Source: Odiellus spinosus (Eukaryota > Arthropoda > Arachnida > Opiliones > Phalangiidae). From it: a DNA stretch of 64,000 bases. The stretch spans positions 7,545,907 through 7,609,906 of the forward strand of contig OY987234.1 of the NCBI GenBank assembly GCA_963920705.1, given 5' to 3'. Of the stretch, positions 49,006 through 62,608 are shown piece after piece; the first letter of the stretch is position 1, and the number at the start of each line of letters is the position of its first letter. The notes under the pieces are model-generated. The model was not told the DNA's origin and ran no database searches. It was given only the letters and a program-made list of their open reading frames with translations. The translations under genes and the position numbers were made by a program.

Positions 49006-52000
49006 TTATTCGAGACACAAAGAAGGGTCGTTGGAACGGGCGCTTTTAAGATCGCAAATCAGGTCCGCTTTGCAGCCACCCTCGCAAATCTTCTTCTCGA
49101 AAGTACTTCGCATCGCGTACATCCTAAACAGATAATAATAATTAGGTCAACATTAGTAGGAATTAAAGCTAGAAGATCAATTTGTTAGAGCGGTTTCGCT
49201 TACTCGTAGAAGGTCTGAAAGAGAAGGTCGTCCTCCTGGAAGGAGTCGACGACTTTGCGCCATTCCTCGGGCTGAAGACTATCCATGCGGTACAGTTCCT
49301 TGGCCGAATAGGCGCGACTCCATTCTGGAACGCATTCGGGCTTTGAATTCGCTAACGTTAGATTCATGAAATAAGTCTCGTGGTCCAAGATCGCCTAAAT
49401 CGAAATAATAACCCTTATTACCACGAGGTCACTTAGTCTTTGCTCGGCCCCTATCATTGTGTCAAGGTCAAATTAGTCTTTGCTCGGACCCCTATCATTG
49501 TGTCAAGGTCAAATTAGTTTTTGATCGACCCTTAACTTTGTGAAAAGGTCAAATTAGTTTTTGCTCGACCCCTATCATTGTGTCAAATTGGTTAGTCTTT
49601 CCTCGACCCATATTTTTATCATCCCATGGTCAACAATTTCACCATATAGCCATTACTTGGGGCGCCATAGCGGCATAGGTCGAACTTTCAGTTGGTGAAA
49701 ATGGCACGGAAAAAACCTGCATGGGGTAATACGCGGGATACTACGCGCGCCTCACCAAGTGAACGTTCTTTTTTCGCCACTAGTAAGCGTTTCGAACGCG
49801 GGCATGCGCACAGTGGAAGAGCAAAGTGGTGTATTGGAAAATATTATTTACCATCAGTCTATTCCGCGTACATTTGAACATCGAAGGTTAATTCGTAGAA
49901 GTCACCGATATATTTAAAAATATGCGTTTATGTCGTTTCCATACCCTGGTACTTCCGGGATAGTTTCCGTCGACGGTGAATATTCTGTAGCTGGGATTGA
50001 CGCCGCCGAAAGTTGTGACGCTTGGACTGATGTAAGCCACGTTGGTCGCCCTCCTCTTCGTCGTCGTCGCCACTTCCTCCTCGTCGTAGAACAATTCGAA
50101 TTCGTCGTAGTGAGTGTGTCCATAGAATTGCGCCATCACCGTACTCTCGAACCTAGATCGCGCCATTTGATAGTGTTAATGAACTTGAAACGTCAATGTT
50201 TCCTATGACGAAGCGAAGTCTTACCTGTTAATAATTCGATAGAAATTTTGGCTCCAGACTTTGACGCAATCGTATTTTCCGGGTGGAATGTGAGAAATGA
50301 TGTGAACCTGCCGGATTCCAACCGGAAACGGATATAAATATTAGCCGATAATGGTGAAAGTCATTAAGTTAATTACTTTTTCCCCGGCTAATTCGGCCTT
50401 CTCAAGTTCGCTGACAAGCCACGCCAGTTGATCGGCCGGATCCGTCGAGTTCAATAGAAGCCACCTACCCAATTAAGTCTTAATTATAATTCCTATGGAT
50501 ATAATTGTAGTCAATTAATCATCTAACCAGTTCATGCTGTTGCAGTAATTTGAGTTGATAGCGATAATCCTGAATCCGTTTTCTACTTTGACCGAGTAAA
50601 ATCCTCCCCTGGAAATAAATGTCCCGCGTAAATAACTATATACTCTCAGAATGTGCTCCCGTGTGTAGGGTCTGACCTTTGCAGAGTCTTTTCTGCGCTT
50701 TTGGGTAGCCAGACGCCCCAAGTGTCCACCAATTTATTGTACAACCAAGAGATGTCGAATTTCCCTTTCACTTCCGGCGGAGGAAAACTGAATGCCAAGC
50801 GATGTCGAGACGTTTCAATTATTATTATATTCTCGATCAGGTTATAAGATTCGTTTTATCTCACCTATTGACCGGTACTGTTTCGTGATTTCCGATCGAA
50901 GGGTACACTTTTATGTCTTTAAATTTGCTCTTCAATAAGTTATTGACGTTCTCGATGATTTGCAAATTTTCCTCTCGACTCGAGTTCCAAATATCGTGAG
51001 GAGGAACGTCTCCGGTCCATAAGACGTAATCGATCTTAATTATAACAAAAAATAAATATTATTTTTATTGGACACTCATTTCCAAAATATGTGTCCGGTA
51101 AAATCCCAGAACTTCAGTACCTTGTGGTTGGCGACGATATAATCCAGCATGTTTTTGAGGGTGGCCATTGGTGTATCGCAATCGTGATAGTCTCCCCATT
51201 TGCCGGCTCTCTTGTCACCGCTGACGGGATTCGGTCCGTCTCCCGAGCGACAACACAGTGGCTCGTTGCATTGGTTGTTCATTCCTTCTTCGTAGTGTGG
51301 GTCCAAGTGAATGTCGGTTAAGTGAAGCACTTTCAACACCGGCGATCCCGCCTGAATGCCAAAAACAAAAACAAAAATTATTGTCTTGGAAATATACGTT
51401 ACTCCGACGGGTATATATCCAAGTGATCGACTTTCAAATGATCGACAAGGGATTTTGTCCAATTGATCGACTTTGAAATGATCGACAAGGGTTTTTTCCC
51501 AATTAATCAACTTTCAAATGATCCACAAGTCGATCGTTTGGACCCAAATCACTTCGAAGGCGTACCTTTGGTTTAGGAACTGGTACGACTGGAGGTTTGG
51601 GAGTGTCCGGTAAGGGGACTGTCCAATTATGGAAAGGATTGATGACGTCAGCGCACGTTCTTCCCAATAGAATGCCGCAGATCTCGTCGGATTCCAACGT
51701 AGCTTGACCCAAGACGTAAAGTACTTGATCCTGCGGAATTATAACGATTACTCCGGAGATTAAAGACCAATGACGTTGTATATTTTATACTTTAAAAACT
51801 CGAACGACTCCTTGGCAAACCCGTGGAGTGAAAATGCTAAGCGATTCGCAGATGGTAACGATGTATTTGGCGATCTCCTCTTCCGATTTTCCCGTTTCCA
51901 GGAATGACTTGAGCATCCCCACCGCGAACTTACACGTTGAGCACGTGCCGCTCGTCGTCTTGCCGTATTTGATGTCATTCACAGCCTATATACCACGATC

Positions 52001-55000
52001 AAAACAAAATTAAATTAATATTACTTATAATAACAATACTTAAAAACGTCCTCCCGTTATAGTTAACTCGCGGATAAGATAGAAGACTTCAAATGTACGA
52101 ACTCTTATAAGTCTTTTATCTGAACTTTGACGTCAATAACTCGATAGATCAAATAAGCGGACTCTCCAATATAAAGGTGGTCCATTTTGTAACGTATGAC
52201 CATAAAATATGGATTTTAACAATTGCGAGACGTTAGTCTTTGACCCTCGATACTTTTTCCATGTCGTGGCATATTTATAATTGGACCCGCAAAGGCAAAA
52301 TGAGTATCAAATTACCTAATAGCTTGTGCCAATTATGACTCAAGCGTATAAGTTATAGGTTCTTACGTAGGATTTCGTTAACCGCGCGTGGTATATTACT
52401 AAATTTTAATAATATTAAAAGTCATTCGTCCCGGAAATGTCGAGACAATTCAAACATTTTTAAGGAATTTCGTAACTCGTAATAGATCCTTATTTGGTTC
52501 CTTAACGCCATGGAGACTTAATACTTCTAGGCTAGGAATAGCTTCGCGCTGTTGACAAAGGAGCGGATATTTTAGATTTTAGATATATTTCTTTACAAAT
52601 TCCTTCAAACAGTTTCGGGGCGGATCTCGACAACAACAACACTCCGTAACTAAAAGGTTATTTACGTACATCTACGCCCGGGAACGAAACTCGGTGGCCG
52701 ACTAAGCAAAAACGCGGAACGACCAAACCCCTTTATTAATGTACTGCCAGACAAGGATAGTACGCCGTATCTCGCGAAAAGAATGGCCAGTGGCTTAAAG
52801 AGGGCACGGATTAATTGTTCGATAAATGGAAAGGGGGTTTATGTTTAAAGACGGTTGTCCCCCTACCCCCGTTGTTACCCGTCGTTTCGGTATCGCTTTC
52901 GTAAGCTCATCTCGACCGTGACCACCACGAACAAGCGCGCGTGACAGCGCCTACCGAACTACAGTTAGGACCCATCGCGTCTCTATGATTCCATAGACTT
53001 CCAGATTAGACGTAGCCTTGTACGATCCGCAAACTCGAAATATCTAGTCTCGCGTGTTGATATTTCTAATTTTTGTTCCGAAACACAATGACGCTAATAG
53101 CTCGGACTCTCCGATGGAAATCTAAATTTTGAATTTAGGCCGGCTCGCCATTACGACTTTATTATAAATCGTTACGCTGACGAGATTTCCAACAGCATGA
53201 CTCGGATCGTAGTCCCCTGATTGGTATTACTCGCATTACGGAGTGTTGAACGCCGACTTTTTCCTCTCGTACCACTTTGTTTTCCAGTTTGAGGAACTTA
53301 ATAAATTTATAAATTTTTTATTTCAAAATTAAGAGTACGTACTAAAGGTTTTATTTCGGCCAATTCTGAAATAACTCGATTATACAGGGCAGGGAGTTCT
53401 TTAAAGGGGCTATCTTCAATTTTTATAGCCCATTTAAAGTCACCTCCTTTTCTTAGCAGACGTTGTTGACCATAAGAAATTATTCAGTCAAAACTAGGGT
53501 GTGTGCTTAATTGAAGAGGATTGTAAAGGGGCAAATTTTAGGGCAGATAGGACCTTTAAAGGGTTAGACGATTTGCAGTCCAATTTAAATGTAGAGGGTG
53601 GAGTAATTCTTTAAAAAATTTCAACACAAAATCTCAATGAAAAATATTTAACCATTTTCACGAAAACTGAAACAATTGAGACCCGATTTTTCTGAGCGAA
53701 TTTTTAATTTTAAATTGGCCACATCATTACGCAATTTGTAGATTCCCGCAGAAATCCAACGCATGAAGCTCATGCATCGAGTGCGTCAAGCCTAAATTGA
53801 TTTTAATTTATTCAAGTAATTACCTTAGAAGATCGAGTGACTTTTTTACACACTATTGTTTTTTTGCTTAATTGGATGGAGCTATTTAAGGAATTTTAAA
53901 AGTTGTGCGATCCTATATCGTTTACTCTGGGTTTAATTTAAGTATTAAATACCATGCTACTGGAAAGCTAACGTAGAAGCCAAGGATAAACTACATTTAA
54001 ATTGCTATTTTATATAATTAGTTTTTGACCAAAAAATTATAGTTTTGAGTATAATTCAATAGTGATAAGGCTCCTATCAGTTTAAAATTTCAATGGCGTT
54101 TATACTCGAATCAACATAGTGTCTTGTACATGTATACTATAATTAATTTAAAACCCTTCAAAAGGTATAAATGGGCCCATGTTATTTTTTTTACCGAGTC
54201 ATACTTTTTGTTTGTTTTTAAACCATATCACCGCTGACGTCACGGATTAGTTTTAACTATAGAAAAACTAGAAATCAAGATACGAGGAATTCGAACGATT
54301 GATTTTTTAAAATAATATCGCGTTAGGTAAGATTAAAACAAATTCTTGAGTTTGTTCCTAGTTCGTTGAAATGGAATTTATTATTCGAAGCGATAGATTA
54401 CTAGCGTCTCTAGAGAGGAGTTAAGAGATAAAAAGATAATATCTCGGCAATACTTGGATATATCATCTATTTTACCAGGAACCGATTTATACTTTGTTAC
54501 TCTTAATCACGGCGACATTGAGGAAGTAACTTAGAAAATAGATTTATAACAATGACCCGTTCTTTGGAAATCATTGTTATTCATGAGTCCGATAACTCGG
54601 TGATTATTGCACTAGATATTAAATTTAAATAAACAAATTATAAACACCTAATGAGGCCTTGTCATTGTTCGACATTATCTAGAAATGGAAATTCACGCCC
54701 CCAAAAATTGACTATCGACCAATTTAATTTGATTAGTACCGTCTCGTTTATCTGATTTGAAATTTCAAAACGAGATTTCCAATTTAATTTATTGTAATCG
54801 ATAATTTGGACGTTTCGCTCGAGCGAATCTGAACCCCGAAATTATTTCGGGAAGCCACTGTTTTATTTTAATTTCTCTTTCACATTTTATTTATATATGT
54901 TTCATCTTGGATTAAATAGGTTCCCCTATAGGCACTTAATTAATCCATGATTGAATTTAAGTTTATTATTAAATCAAACTTAATTTTAATATAGCGTAGT

Positions 55001-56828
55001 AATTATAATTAATGAGTATAATACGAAATTAAAGTTTCAAGTAGGATATATCACATTTACTATTTATATCATATACGGAACAATTTTTTTAATGTCATTG
55101 CATATCATGTTGCATTTACTTTCATTACCATTAATTTTAATAGCAAAACCTTTAATGCGGCTTTCATTTTTAGTATTTAATATAATATATGGGAATTATC
55201 TATTAGATCACATTAATTTAAAAATTAATATACTATGTAATATAAAATCATAAGTCTATTAATTATATTAAATAATTAATAGGTTTGTGATAATATGTAA
55301 TATCGCGTTGTATTTTAATATAATATAGTGTTGATTTGTAGTATAATTTCGCCTTGAACTATATATTATTAGGCATGACCTTTAATCGCGCCTTTAATGG
55401 TCAATTCGAAATTAAAATTAAGGTAATTTCTTACAGTGTAGTTTGACCGATATTTTTAATGTGAAATTAACGTTCCATTACGGTAATTTCTTAAGTGTTA
55501 AAATAATTCGAAAAATAGACCACCCCCGTTTAATTACGATATTGACGGGTTTACTGACCGCCATTTCTTCAATAACTAGATGACGTGATACGGTTAGCTA
55601 GCCTTACGCGTAGATCTTTATTGTAAGATTTCTTCGCGACCATCCCACCTTGGGTTTAGAGCCCCTTTAAAATTGCCTTATTATGTCGTTTAAAGGCCCC
55701 ATTTGTCTGAAATTTGTCCTTTTAAAATGCTCTTCCCGTGTGCACACAGCCAGGCTTGACTGTACAATTTTCTATGGTAAACGTTGTCTACTAAGCTAGA
55801 AAAGGTCACTTTAAGCTTAGTTCCCACTTGACCGAAAACACGACCGAAACACTGCGTTAACACCTCTGCGGTAAAAAAGTTTCTGCACAAGATGACCGAA
55901 AACGATTTCGGTCGGACAGAATCTGTGTTCTATTTTTACCGCACAAGTCGACCGAAAGATAATTCTCTTGAAATCCTTGAGCACGCCTTCTTTTAAAAAT
56001 ATCTCTCATCCAAAACCGTCTTCGTTTAATACTAGGAAATTTTTTTGTACATAAGATACGAAAGCATTGTATAATTAAATAAACATAGTGTATTAATTAT
56101 TTCAACAGAAAAACTTGTATCTGACAGGTCTTCCATCAGAGGAGGCGCTGCAGCCTAGTTTTTTAAAAAATATTTGGCGGTAAATTCAAAAACAGACTTT
56201 AAGCAGACGACGTGTCAAGAACTCTAGTGTCTCGTTATTTTCGCGATTATACGAGACACTTACGTCACACCACGTGATTACTCGAATCTCCTTTCGGTCG
56301 CGGTTTTCGGTCGTATGTGTGAACCAATGGAAAATTATACCGTCGGGGCTCTGCGTTAATAGACATTTTTTGCCGCAGCGACAACTTTTTCGGTCGTTAT
56401 TTTCGGTCAAGTGGTAACCTAGCTTTAAAGAGGATTTAAAAAGCGCTGATATTCCCATTAACAGACGACGTTGGTACTATGACTAATTAAGCTCGTGTTT
56501 TCAAGAGGATATCCTTTGAGGGCTTCGTATCGTATTTTAGTACGCGTAGACGTTCCCGTCTGAATTATTTTGTAGCTAACAACGTAGTGAAAGAGGCTTC
56601 ATGTTTGAATCTTACCCCTTTTACGTTGAGCACTCGGAAGACGTAAGACAGCATTTTGGGAATGAAAGCTTGGTCGGCGCCCCAATCACGGGGCTGATGT
56701 CCGACGTCTTGAAGTCGCCGATGAAGCCCGTCTTGGACGTTCTTGAAGCTTTCGTCGTGACATTGGGTCAAAACGAACACCGAAACTAAGAGGACGGTTA
56801 CCAAGCTCCAAACCCTCGAAGGAGACAT
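49006..56828 (-). CDS. Acid sphingomyelinase (sphingomyelin phosphodiesterase)
   Basis: Hydrolyses sphingomyelin to ceramide and phosphocholine in lysosomes or after secretion. Exons: 56828-56625, 51985-51791, 51730-51566, 51351-51121, 51034-50865, 50787-50677, 50608-50528, 50464-50377, 50307-50225, 50152-49945, 49394-49204, 49123-49006. All introns are GT-AG and the 1845 bases keep frame: 614 residues plus stop, close to the human length. Order: signal peptide (about 1-25), saposin B domain with paired Cys (exons 2-3), Pro-rich linker, metallophosphoesterase, Cys-rich C-terminus. Expected metal ligands are present: DIHLD, GDVPPHD, GNHE, the His of IISHIPPG and GHTHYDEF. An upstream in-frame ATG at 56852 is possible; the chosen one gives the cleaner signal peptide. 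Intron 1 is 4.6 kb and holds a MITE; introns 3 and 10 hold 40-bp tandem repeats. Confidence 0.95.
49433..49620. repeat. 40-bp tandem repeat in sphingomyelinase intron 10
   Basis: About 4.5 copies at a period of 40-41 bp, built on TTAGTCTTTGCTCGGCCCCT then ATCATTGTGTCAAGGTCAAA. Copies start near 49433, 49473, 49514 and 49554. Non-coding. Confidence 0.88.
51421..51538. repeat. 40-bp tandem repeat in sphingomyelinase intron 3
   Basis: Three copies at a period of exactly 40 bp, built on GATCGACTTTCAAATGATCG then ACAAGGG. Copies start near 51425, 51465 and 51505. The sequence differs from the array in intron 10. Confidence 0.88.
51986..55810. other. First intron of the sphingomyelinase gene, main part
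   Basis: Intron 1 spans 56624-51986. This part shows no gene. Around 53400-53445 a hairpin-like pair (TTTAAAGGGGCTAT and ATAGCCCATTTAAAG) is seen. The remainder is AT-rich. Confidence 0.6.
55815..56424. mobile_element. MITE, family C, with TTAA target duplication
   Basis: About 610 bp. The left end GCTTAGTTCCCACTTGACCG and the complement of the right end, GCTAGGTTACCACTTGACCG, match, and both continue into AAAA and a second GACCGAAA block. TTAA flanks each end (55811-55814 and 56425-56428), the target of piggyBac-type transposases. Inside are several further inverted GACCGAAA/TTTCGGTC motifs. No transposase. Confidence 0.75.
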
Positions 56829-57603
56829 TTCAATCAAACTGAAAACGAACAATACAATGTCGTGATTACGCTTTATCGATAAAACTATATACGCATAGAG
56901 GGAGTCTAGTTCAAGGGGATTAAAAGGCGAGATGGGATCAAAACGAAGGCTTAATTGTCGCCGCTACTTAAAAGGAGTATAATCCGAAACGAAATATCGT
57001 ACAAACCCACGTTAACAGGCTTCAAGTGACAGAGAAGTGGGTATCTAAATTAATATATTATGAGTTTCTCTTGAAAAAGCGAAAGCAAAAGCTTGAAAAG
57101 GTTGATTGATAACGGGGCTTTACTGGTATTCCTTGGATCCAGGCTTTAAACGTCGCGCAGTAACGCTTACGTTAACGAACGAATTTTCAGAGAGCTTACT
57201 CCCACCATTTAAGACGAACTAAATATTGGCCTCGATCCAAACTGGGTTAAAAACACCACGAGAATCGGACAAAAAAATTCATCCCTAATCGTTTCTTAAT
57301 TTGTTTTTAAGAAATTTAATCCGCTCGCTTTCACTGCAAAAATGATAATTGAAAGAATTCTCGTAACGCGTACCAGTACGTCTAACTTTAGACGGGAAAT
57401 GGCTTTAATGCAGCTTTCAGTAGGAAAAATATTTTTACAACCTTGGAGCAATAACATCTGGAGGTTTAATAGTCTCTGATTTCCATTGCTCTTGGTTTCA
57501 ATATTTTTTTCCACTGGAAACGGCATAAATTTTCTTTCGATTCTTCTTAAAGGGATGATGAAGACGACAACGAGCGACAAAATGTTTTTCGTTAATTAAC
57601 AAA
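56829..57603. other. Upstream region of the sphingomyelinase gene
   Basis: Should hold the promoter and 5' leader. No clear TATA box at an expected distance is identified. The minus-strand frame at 57296-57580 matches nothing I know. Confidence 0.4.
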
Positions 57604-57857
57604 AGCTACGGTCACACTAGCATTTCTTAATAGGTTTGAAACGGTAAAATCAAACCGATATTCAAATCGCCTGGAATCGTTTTAAGCGTCACGTTTTCAC
57701 GCATTATTAGCTTTGCTATCGGTGGTTGAAACTGAATCGGTATGAAACTGGTTCCCGAAGCAGTTTGATAAAAGACGATTTAGTGTTCACACGACTAAAG
57801 CGAAACGTTTTGAAACGGTTTAAATCGTTTAAAAGACCTAGTATGAACGCGGCTAAA
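57604..57857. mobile_element. MITE, family B
   Basis: About 254 bp, from AGCTACGGTCACACTAGCATTTC to GACCTAGTATGAACGCGGCT, ends inverted. Shares GAATCGTTTTAAGCGTCACG and GAAACTGGTTCCCGAAGCAG with 43036-43330, but lacks about 40 bp of it. Confidence 0.75.
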
Positions 57858-57981
57858 TTGGTTTGATAACCAGTTACATAAATCGAAGCGCATTTAGCTT
57901 TATATATGAACGAGGCTTAAGATTACTGGCGAAATAAACTGAAAGAGATAATCTCCTTCGCGCGTGTTGCTAAGCAATACA

Positions 57982-58063
57982 GACTGATCACAAGACACTT
58001 TAGCCGCGTTCAACTTGGCCTTGAACCTAGTATGAACGCGACTAAAGTGTTTTGTGATCAGTC
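57982..58063. repeat. Near-perfect 31-bp inverted repeat with 20-base loop
   Basis: Arms 57982-58012 and 58033-58063 pair at 29 of 31 positions (GACTGATCACAAGACACTTT and on). The loop is 58013-58032. The inner part TAGCCGCGTTCA / TGAACGCGACTA matches the MITE A/B terminal motif, so it may be a minimal or collapsed MITE. Confidence 0.85.
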
Positions 58064-59221
58064 GGTGTTGAACGTCAAATATTTAAAGACAACCTTTGAT
58101 TAGCCGCGAATATTCAATCATTTTGCTATACTTCCTTTTATCAGCATGAAAATTCCTATCATTAGGAAATTAGTCACTAGTATTTCATTGGCGACCCCTT
58201 TAAAGCAATTTAAATTTAATTTTTATAAATAAATATAAAATATAAATATATATTTTGAATCGTTTATTAACGATCCTTGCCGAAAATACTACTCAATTTG
58301 CTTTTTTCAATTCATGAAAATCCATAATAGCCTCACTTTAACAAGTAGTCGTTTCAATTTTAACTCGAGCGCGCCTTATAAATAAAAATGTTTCCTATTA
58401 CGAAGATTTGCAAAATTTCCTCTTTTTGAAATATTTACCTCTATATGTACGATGTTTGTCGAAAGGGGAAAGGTTTTCCAAAATGAATTAGAACAAAAAA
58501 TATATTACAGTAGATAAAGTTACTAACTTGGGAACGCGGATATTAAAATGGGAAAGTTTTATTTTGGTCGACGTCCGAACTTGACAGTGGCCCGAATTAG
58601 AATGAATCTAGACGAGAAAGTTTTTCGAGTTTACTGATCCGATACGCCAGAGTGTTGTGATTAAAAACACCCTCTGTGGTTTAAATATTTACGCGTGCCA
58701 CGTTTTACAGGGAAACAAACTAACCGTATCGAAAGGCGACCACTTCCCCTCGCTTTCGCGTCCCCCATTCCAAGAATCCGCCTTTTGTTCGAATATATTT
58801 AAAAACAACGGTTTTCGGAGCTCAGCAAATCAAATTTAATCGAAGTACTCGAGATTAGGCTGAGTTTTAAATAATAATCGATACTTCTAAGCCTACTTTT
58901 AGTACTGTCTTCTTCTCTTGATGATTGAAAGAGAAGTCAACTTAGCTCGCCGCTGCAAAATGAAACGGATCTCCACTGTATCTACGAACAATGGAACAAA
59001 CTTGAATCGTATCGGATTACTTGATAAAAACCTGAGAGATCGTACGATCATTTTGTTTTAACCCTCCACAAAATCGAAACTTTAATCTCCGATTATCTCT
59101 TAAAGAGAATGTAACCAGGAGTATATAATTATCCTTAGAAATTATCATTAGGAATTAACTAAATTAGAGGTTACAAACATGTACTAGTCAAAATTCGACT
59201 AAGTCGGGACTGAGGATTCGT
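58064..59221. other. Gene-free DNA
   Basis: No gene or structured repeat recognised. The 60-codon frame at 58657-58839 matches nothing I know. Confidence 0.5.
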
Positions 59222-59569
59222 TTATTTAAAGAGAAACCTGCAGCTAAAAAAATTTCGGAATTTTTAGACACATTTTTGGTGTTTAAATTAATTTTTGAAG
59301 TTTGGTAAAATTTGAAAAAAAATTAAATCTATATTTCGACTAATCATATTATTACAGCCTACAACAGAGCTTGTAAGAATAGGTCGGCTTTTGACGCTCA
59401 AAGTCATGGCCATCAAACTTTACCAAACTTTAAAAATTAATTTAAACACCAAAAACGTGTAAAAATTGTTTGAAAATTCTCGAATACGTTTTTCGCTAGG
59501 GTTATTCTGAAAATAAATTCAAAAGCTGTTCCATTTTTAGCTCCAGGTTTCCCTATAAAGGTTACACGT
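59222..59569. mobile_element. Foldback element, family F
   Basis: Left arm (about 59222-59330: TTTAAAGAGAAACCTGCAGCTAAAAA, later AATTAATTTTTGAAGTTTGG) is complemented in the right arm (about 59412-59569: CCAAACTTTAAAAATTAATT, later TTTTTAGCTCCAGGTTTCCC). Arms are roughly 100-150 bp with gaps. No coding capacity. Confidence 0.65.
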
Positions 59570-61221
59570 AAAATCTATAGGTCGAAATATACTATAGTTA
59601 TATCTGTTTGTCGCTGTGGTCACCTTTGATTTCTAATTCCACAATGATATTTGGCTGCTTCAAAATTATTAGATTAATTTATTTAACCCAATTTTATTTA
59701 ATTGCATATAATCTGTTTTAATCATTAATTCAGTTCGATTGTTTTCCATTGCGCGTAAAATAAAATATTATTATTTTTGTCATCCCTTAAGATATCATCA
59801 TATGTCACAATCCCTTTAATCCGGGTTTATTGATAAATATCAGGGTTATTCGAAATCACTTCAAGGTGAGTGAATTACGATTCTCGTATCTCGGAAACTC
59901 GTACGGGTAACTCCTAGATTTGGCTTTGACTATTTGATCTTAAATGAATACAATAGCGTATCTAGACGTATCCGTATACGTGTCTACGAAACGGGTAACT
60001 CTTCCGAGGGGCGTACCTCGGATCGCGTCATCGACGAGTTGGAAAAGGCGTAGCTATCCGTGTGACGTACGCGTTCGACGAAGGACGCGATAATAAAAAG
60101 TTTGAGAAATCGTACGAAGACCTCTAATGCTAGTTACCTTGTTCTATTCATTGGTCACGTGGTCTATTCGCGACCGAAACGTCGTCTACTTATATGTTAT
60201 GCCAATAGAAAAAATTAAGTAGATAGGCGTACGCGTTCGATTTGTCAAACTGAAATAAAGTAAGATATAGTAACGGGTAAAGATGAAGAATTATCTCTCA
60301 AATGATAAAAATATGTTTTGAGTGACGTACCGAATGAGAATTAGCCGCTTGTTGCCGGATAAGTAAGGAATCTTGAAAAACACTCTTTGGAATTGAGGCG
60401 ACAAAAAGTTTAAAGTTTAAATTTCGATCCTATGGCGCGTCTATATAATCTAGATAACCTCCACGACGCGACGTCAACGCAGTCACCCGATGTTGTTACG
60501 TAACTTCAAACCTAGTAACTGAACTCGCGAATCGACGACAACGCGTTTTATCGACTTTAATTTAATTACGTAACTTTGAAGAAGAAAAAGTCCCGAGACG
60601 CTCCAAGAAAGACTCTATGGTGTTTTCTGGAGGAATGTGGGTTTTGAGGGTACACACGAGCACTGAGTTGGCTTCTCTCTCTTTCTCTTGCTAGATCGGA
60701 CATCAATCTGGTTGCAACTTCAACCGTTACTCGCCCAACGCGATTCTAGTCCGCGATAACCAACTGACGTCCCTTCTCTCTCTCGAGAAGGATACAAGAA
60801 TGTCTGTCGAGGAGGGGAGGATGGCCATCATCTACTTCACACCCCCGCTCTAAAGGGAGGCTGAACGCGAGTTCGATCCGTTCCTTTGAAATATCTTCAG
60901 TCAAATTTTAGAGTTAGGCTTGTTTCTCGGGACAAATGGTACTCGTTTACGAGTACGTGTACGTCAAGCTACTTTCAACGGTGCTTTGGTTACTGGAAGT
61001 TACTTAATGTAATGTTTGCTCCTACGTTTTAGTTGAATTGTCCTATTTTCGTTAACTCCGCGCAGCCAACGAAGACGCCGATACAATGCAATAGCTACAC
61101 CCTCCCCACTAGATGGGTGTGGCTAAAAAACTAACAAAATTTCATTCGCTACCCCTCCCCTAGATTTGTACGGGCGCTACGAAACGATCAGTTTGTTTGA
61201 CCAAAGACCATAGCCCCATTT
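59570..61221. other. Gene-free DNA
   Basis: No gene recognised. Many CpG-containing motifs but no repeat or open frame of note. Confidence 0.5.
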
Positions 61222-61380
61222 TGCCAGAGTTTGAAACCGTTTTTAAAAGATCAAACTAGAAGAAATTCTATGCAACTGTAGAGATTCTTTGTCAAAAAAA
61301 ATTTATTTGCTTTAAAAGTCGATTTGAATATTCGAAACGATTTGAAAACGGTTTCAAAGTGTCTTATGTAACGCTACGTT
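61222..61380. mobile_element. MITE, family A, reversed copy
   Basis: From GCCAGAGTTTGAAACCGTTTTTAAAAG to GAAAACGGTTTCAAAGTGTC. The core GTAGAGATTCTTTGTCAAAAA is the complement of the family's CAAAGAATCTCT core, so this copy is in reverse orientation. Confidence 0.65.
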
Positions 61381-61594
61381 TTTGTTATAGACAGTGGCGC
61401 TCCCTCATCGCTGCTCTAAAATTTTCCTAGCTTTCTCACACGATACTTTGAAACCTCTGGCCGCTGGTCCTAATTTTCTCCTCAGTGGTTTCAAAATAGT
61501 TAACATTTTTTAACGCAAACACGCCTGTCATCCCATAGTGTTTAGTTTTGACTCTCCCTTCGAGAAGAAAAGTTAACCTCTCTTTCCTTCTTAA

Positions 61595-61746
61595 AGGGAG
61601 TATGAACCAAGTCAAAAAATACTCTGCTAACGTTCGCGACGTTTTGTTTCCGAACGTAACAAATTTTAGAGAGAATTTGTTAGGCGTATAGTGGTAGCCT
61701 ATGTCAAATATTACCATACACCTTAGGGCATAGCTTTATACTCCCT
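61595..61746. mobile_element. MITE, family E, TTAA-flanked
   Basis: 152 bp with ends AGGGAGTATGAACCAAG and the complement of GGCATAGCTTTATACTCCCT. TTAA lies on both sides (61591-61594, 61747-61750). No transposase. The overlapping 93-codon minus-strand frame (61436-61717) is a coincidence. Confidence 0.8.
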
Positions 61747-61750
61747 TTAA

Positions 61751-62559
61751 GCGAGTTTTATTAGATAGAGATTCTTATTAGAGACGAGGACTCCAGGGCC
61801 GCGCCGTTATCTTCTTTGCTGGTGTTGCTTGACGAAAGTCAATGACCTTGAGTGTAGAGTATTTTTACCATGGCAGCTTCGTCCGCCCCTTGTATTACAG
61901 TTACTTTCCCCTAATTAACACCATTTTTTTGAGAAGTCCAACCGGCAAGGTTTTTTTAAGTTATTTCATACTTTTAAAAACCCTGGGCCTGAAACTTCAA
62001 AATAAAAATGATTGATGACGTAAAATGCGAGAAAAAAAACCTGATTAACGGTATTCAAATTATTTTGGTCTTTTTTGTTTCACATATAAATGTCAATTTT
62101 GTACTAATATAAGCTGATTCATAACCGACCACTAGGAACATAATAAATGTATTTCCTGGAGATGGCGCTGTTATTGGGAAAAACATCATTTCGCGCGCTA
62201 GACTAGCAATTACACGAACTATGACGTAGAGAGCAACATTTTCTATCTAAGCTCCTCCCCTTTAAAAAACGGGTATTAAAATGCCGACTAGACCGTTGTA
62301 GTCATAGTATCCCTTTAAGGAAACCGTGCCAACTTCGTATCTCTATCTTTAAATAAAATGCTTTTCAAGGTCGTCGCGGGGAATGAATATTCGTCGCGAA
62401 ACTAGAATATTCTAGCTAAGAAAACTCGAGCTGCGCTAAACGATTACTAATTACTCGGCGTTAAGATTGACGCCCGTTTTATCTTACTGGCGTCTTTATT
62501 CTCCCTTTACGGGACAAACGTGGGTTTAGAAACAACAAGTTAATCGAGTGTAATTTCTT
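61751..62559. other. Gene-free DNA downstream of POP4
   Basis: No gene recognised. A single family E-like end (GTATCCCTTTAAGG) lies near 62307-62320 without a clear partner. Confidence 0.5.
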
Positions 62560-62565
62560 TTTATT
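62560..62565 (-). other. Polyadenylation signal for POP4
   Basis: AATAAA on the minus strand, 44 bases past the POP4 stop codon, a typical position. Confidence 0.6.
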
Positions 62566-62608
62566 TTACTACGTGATTGTACGCGTACAGAAGATAAGCT
62601 TAGTATTT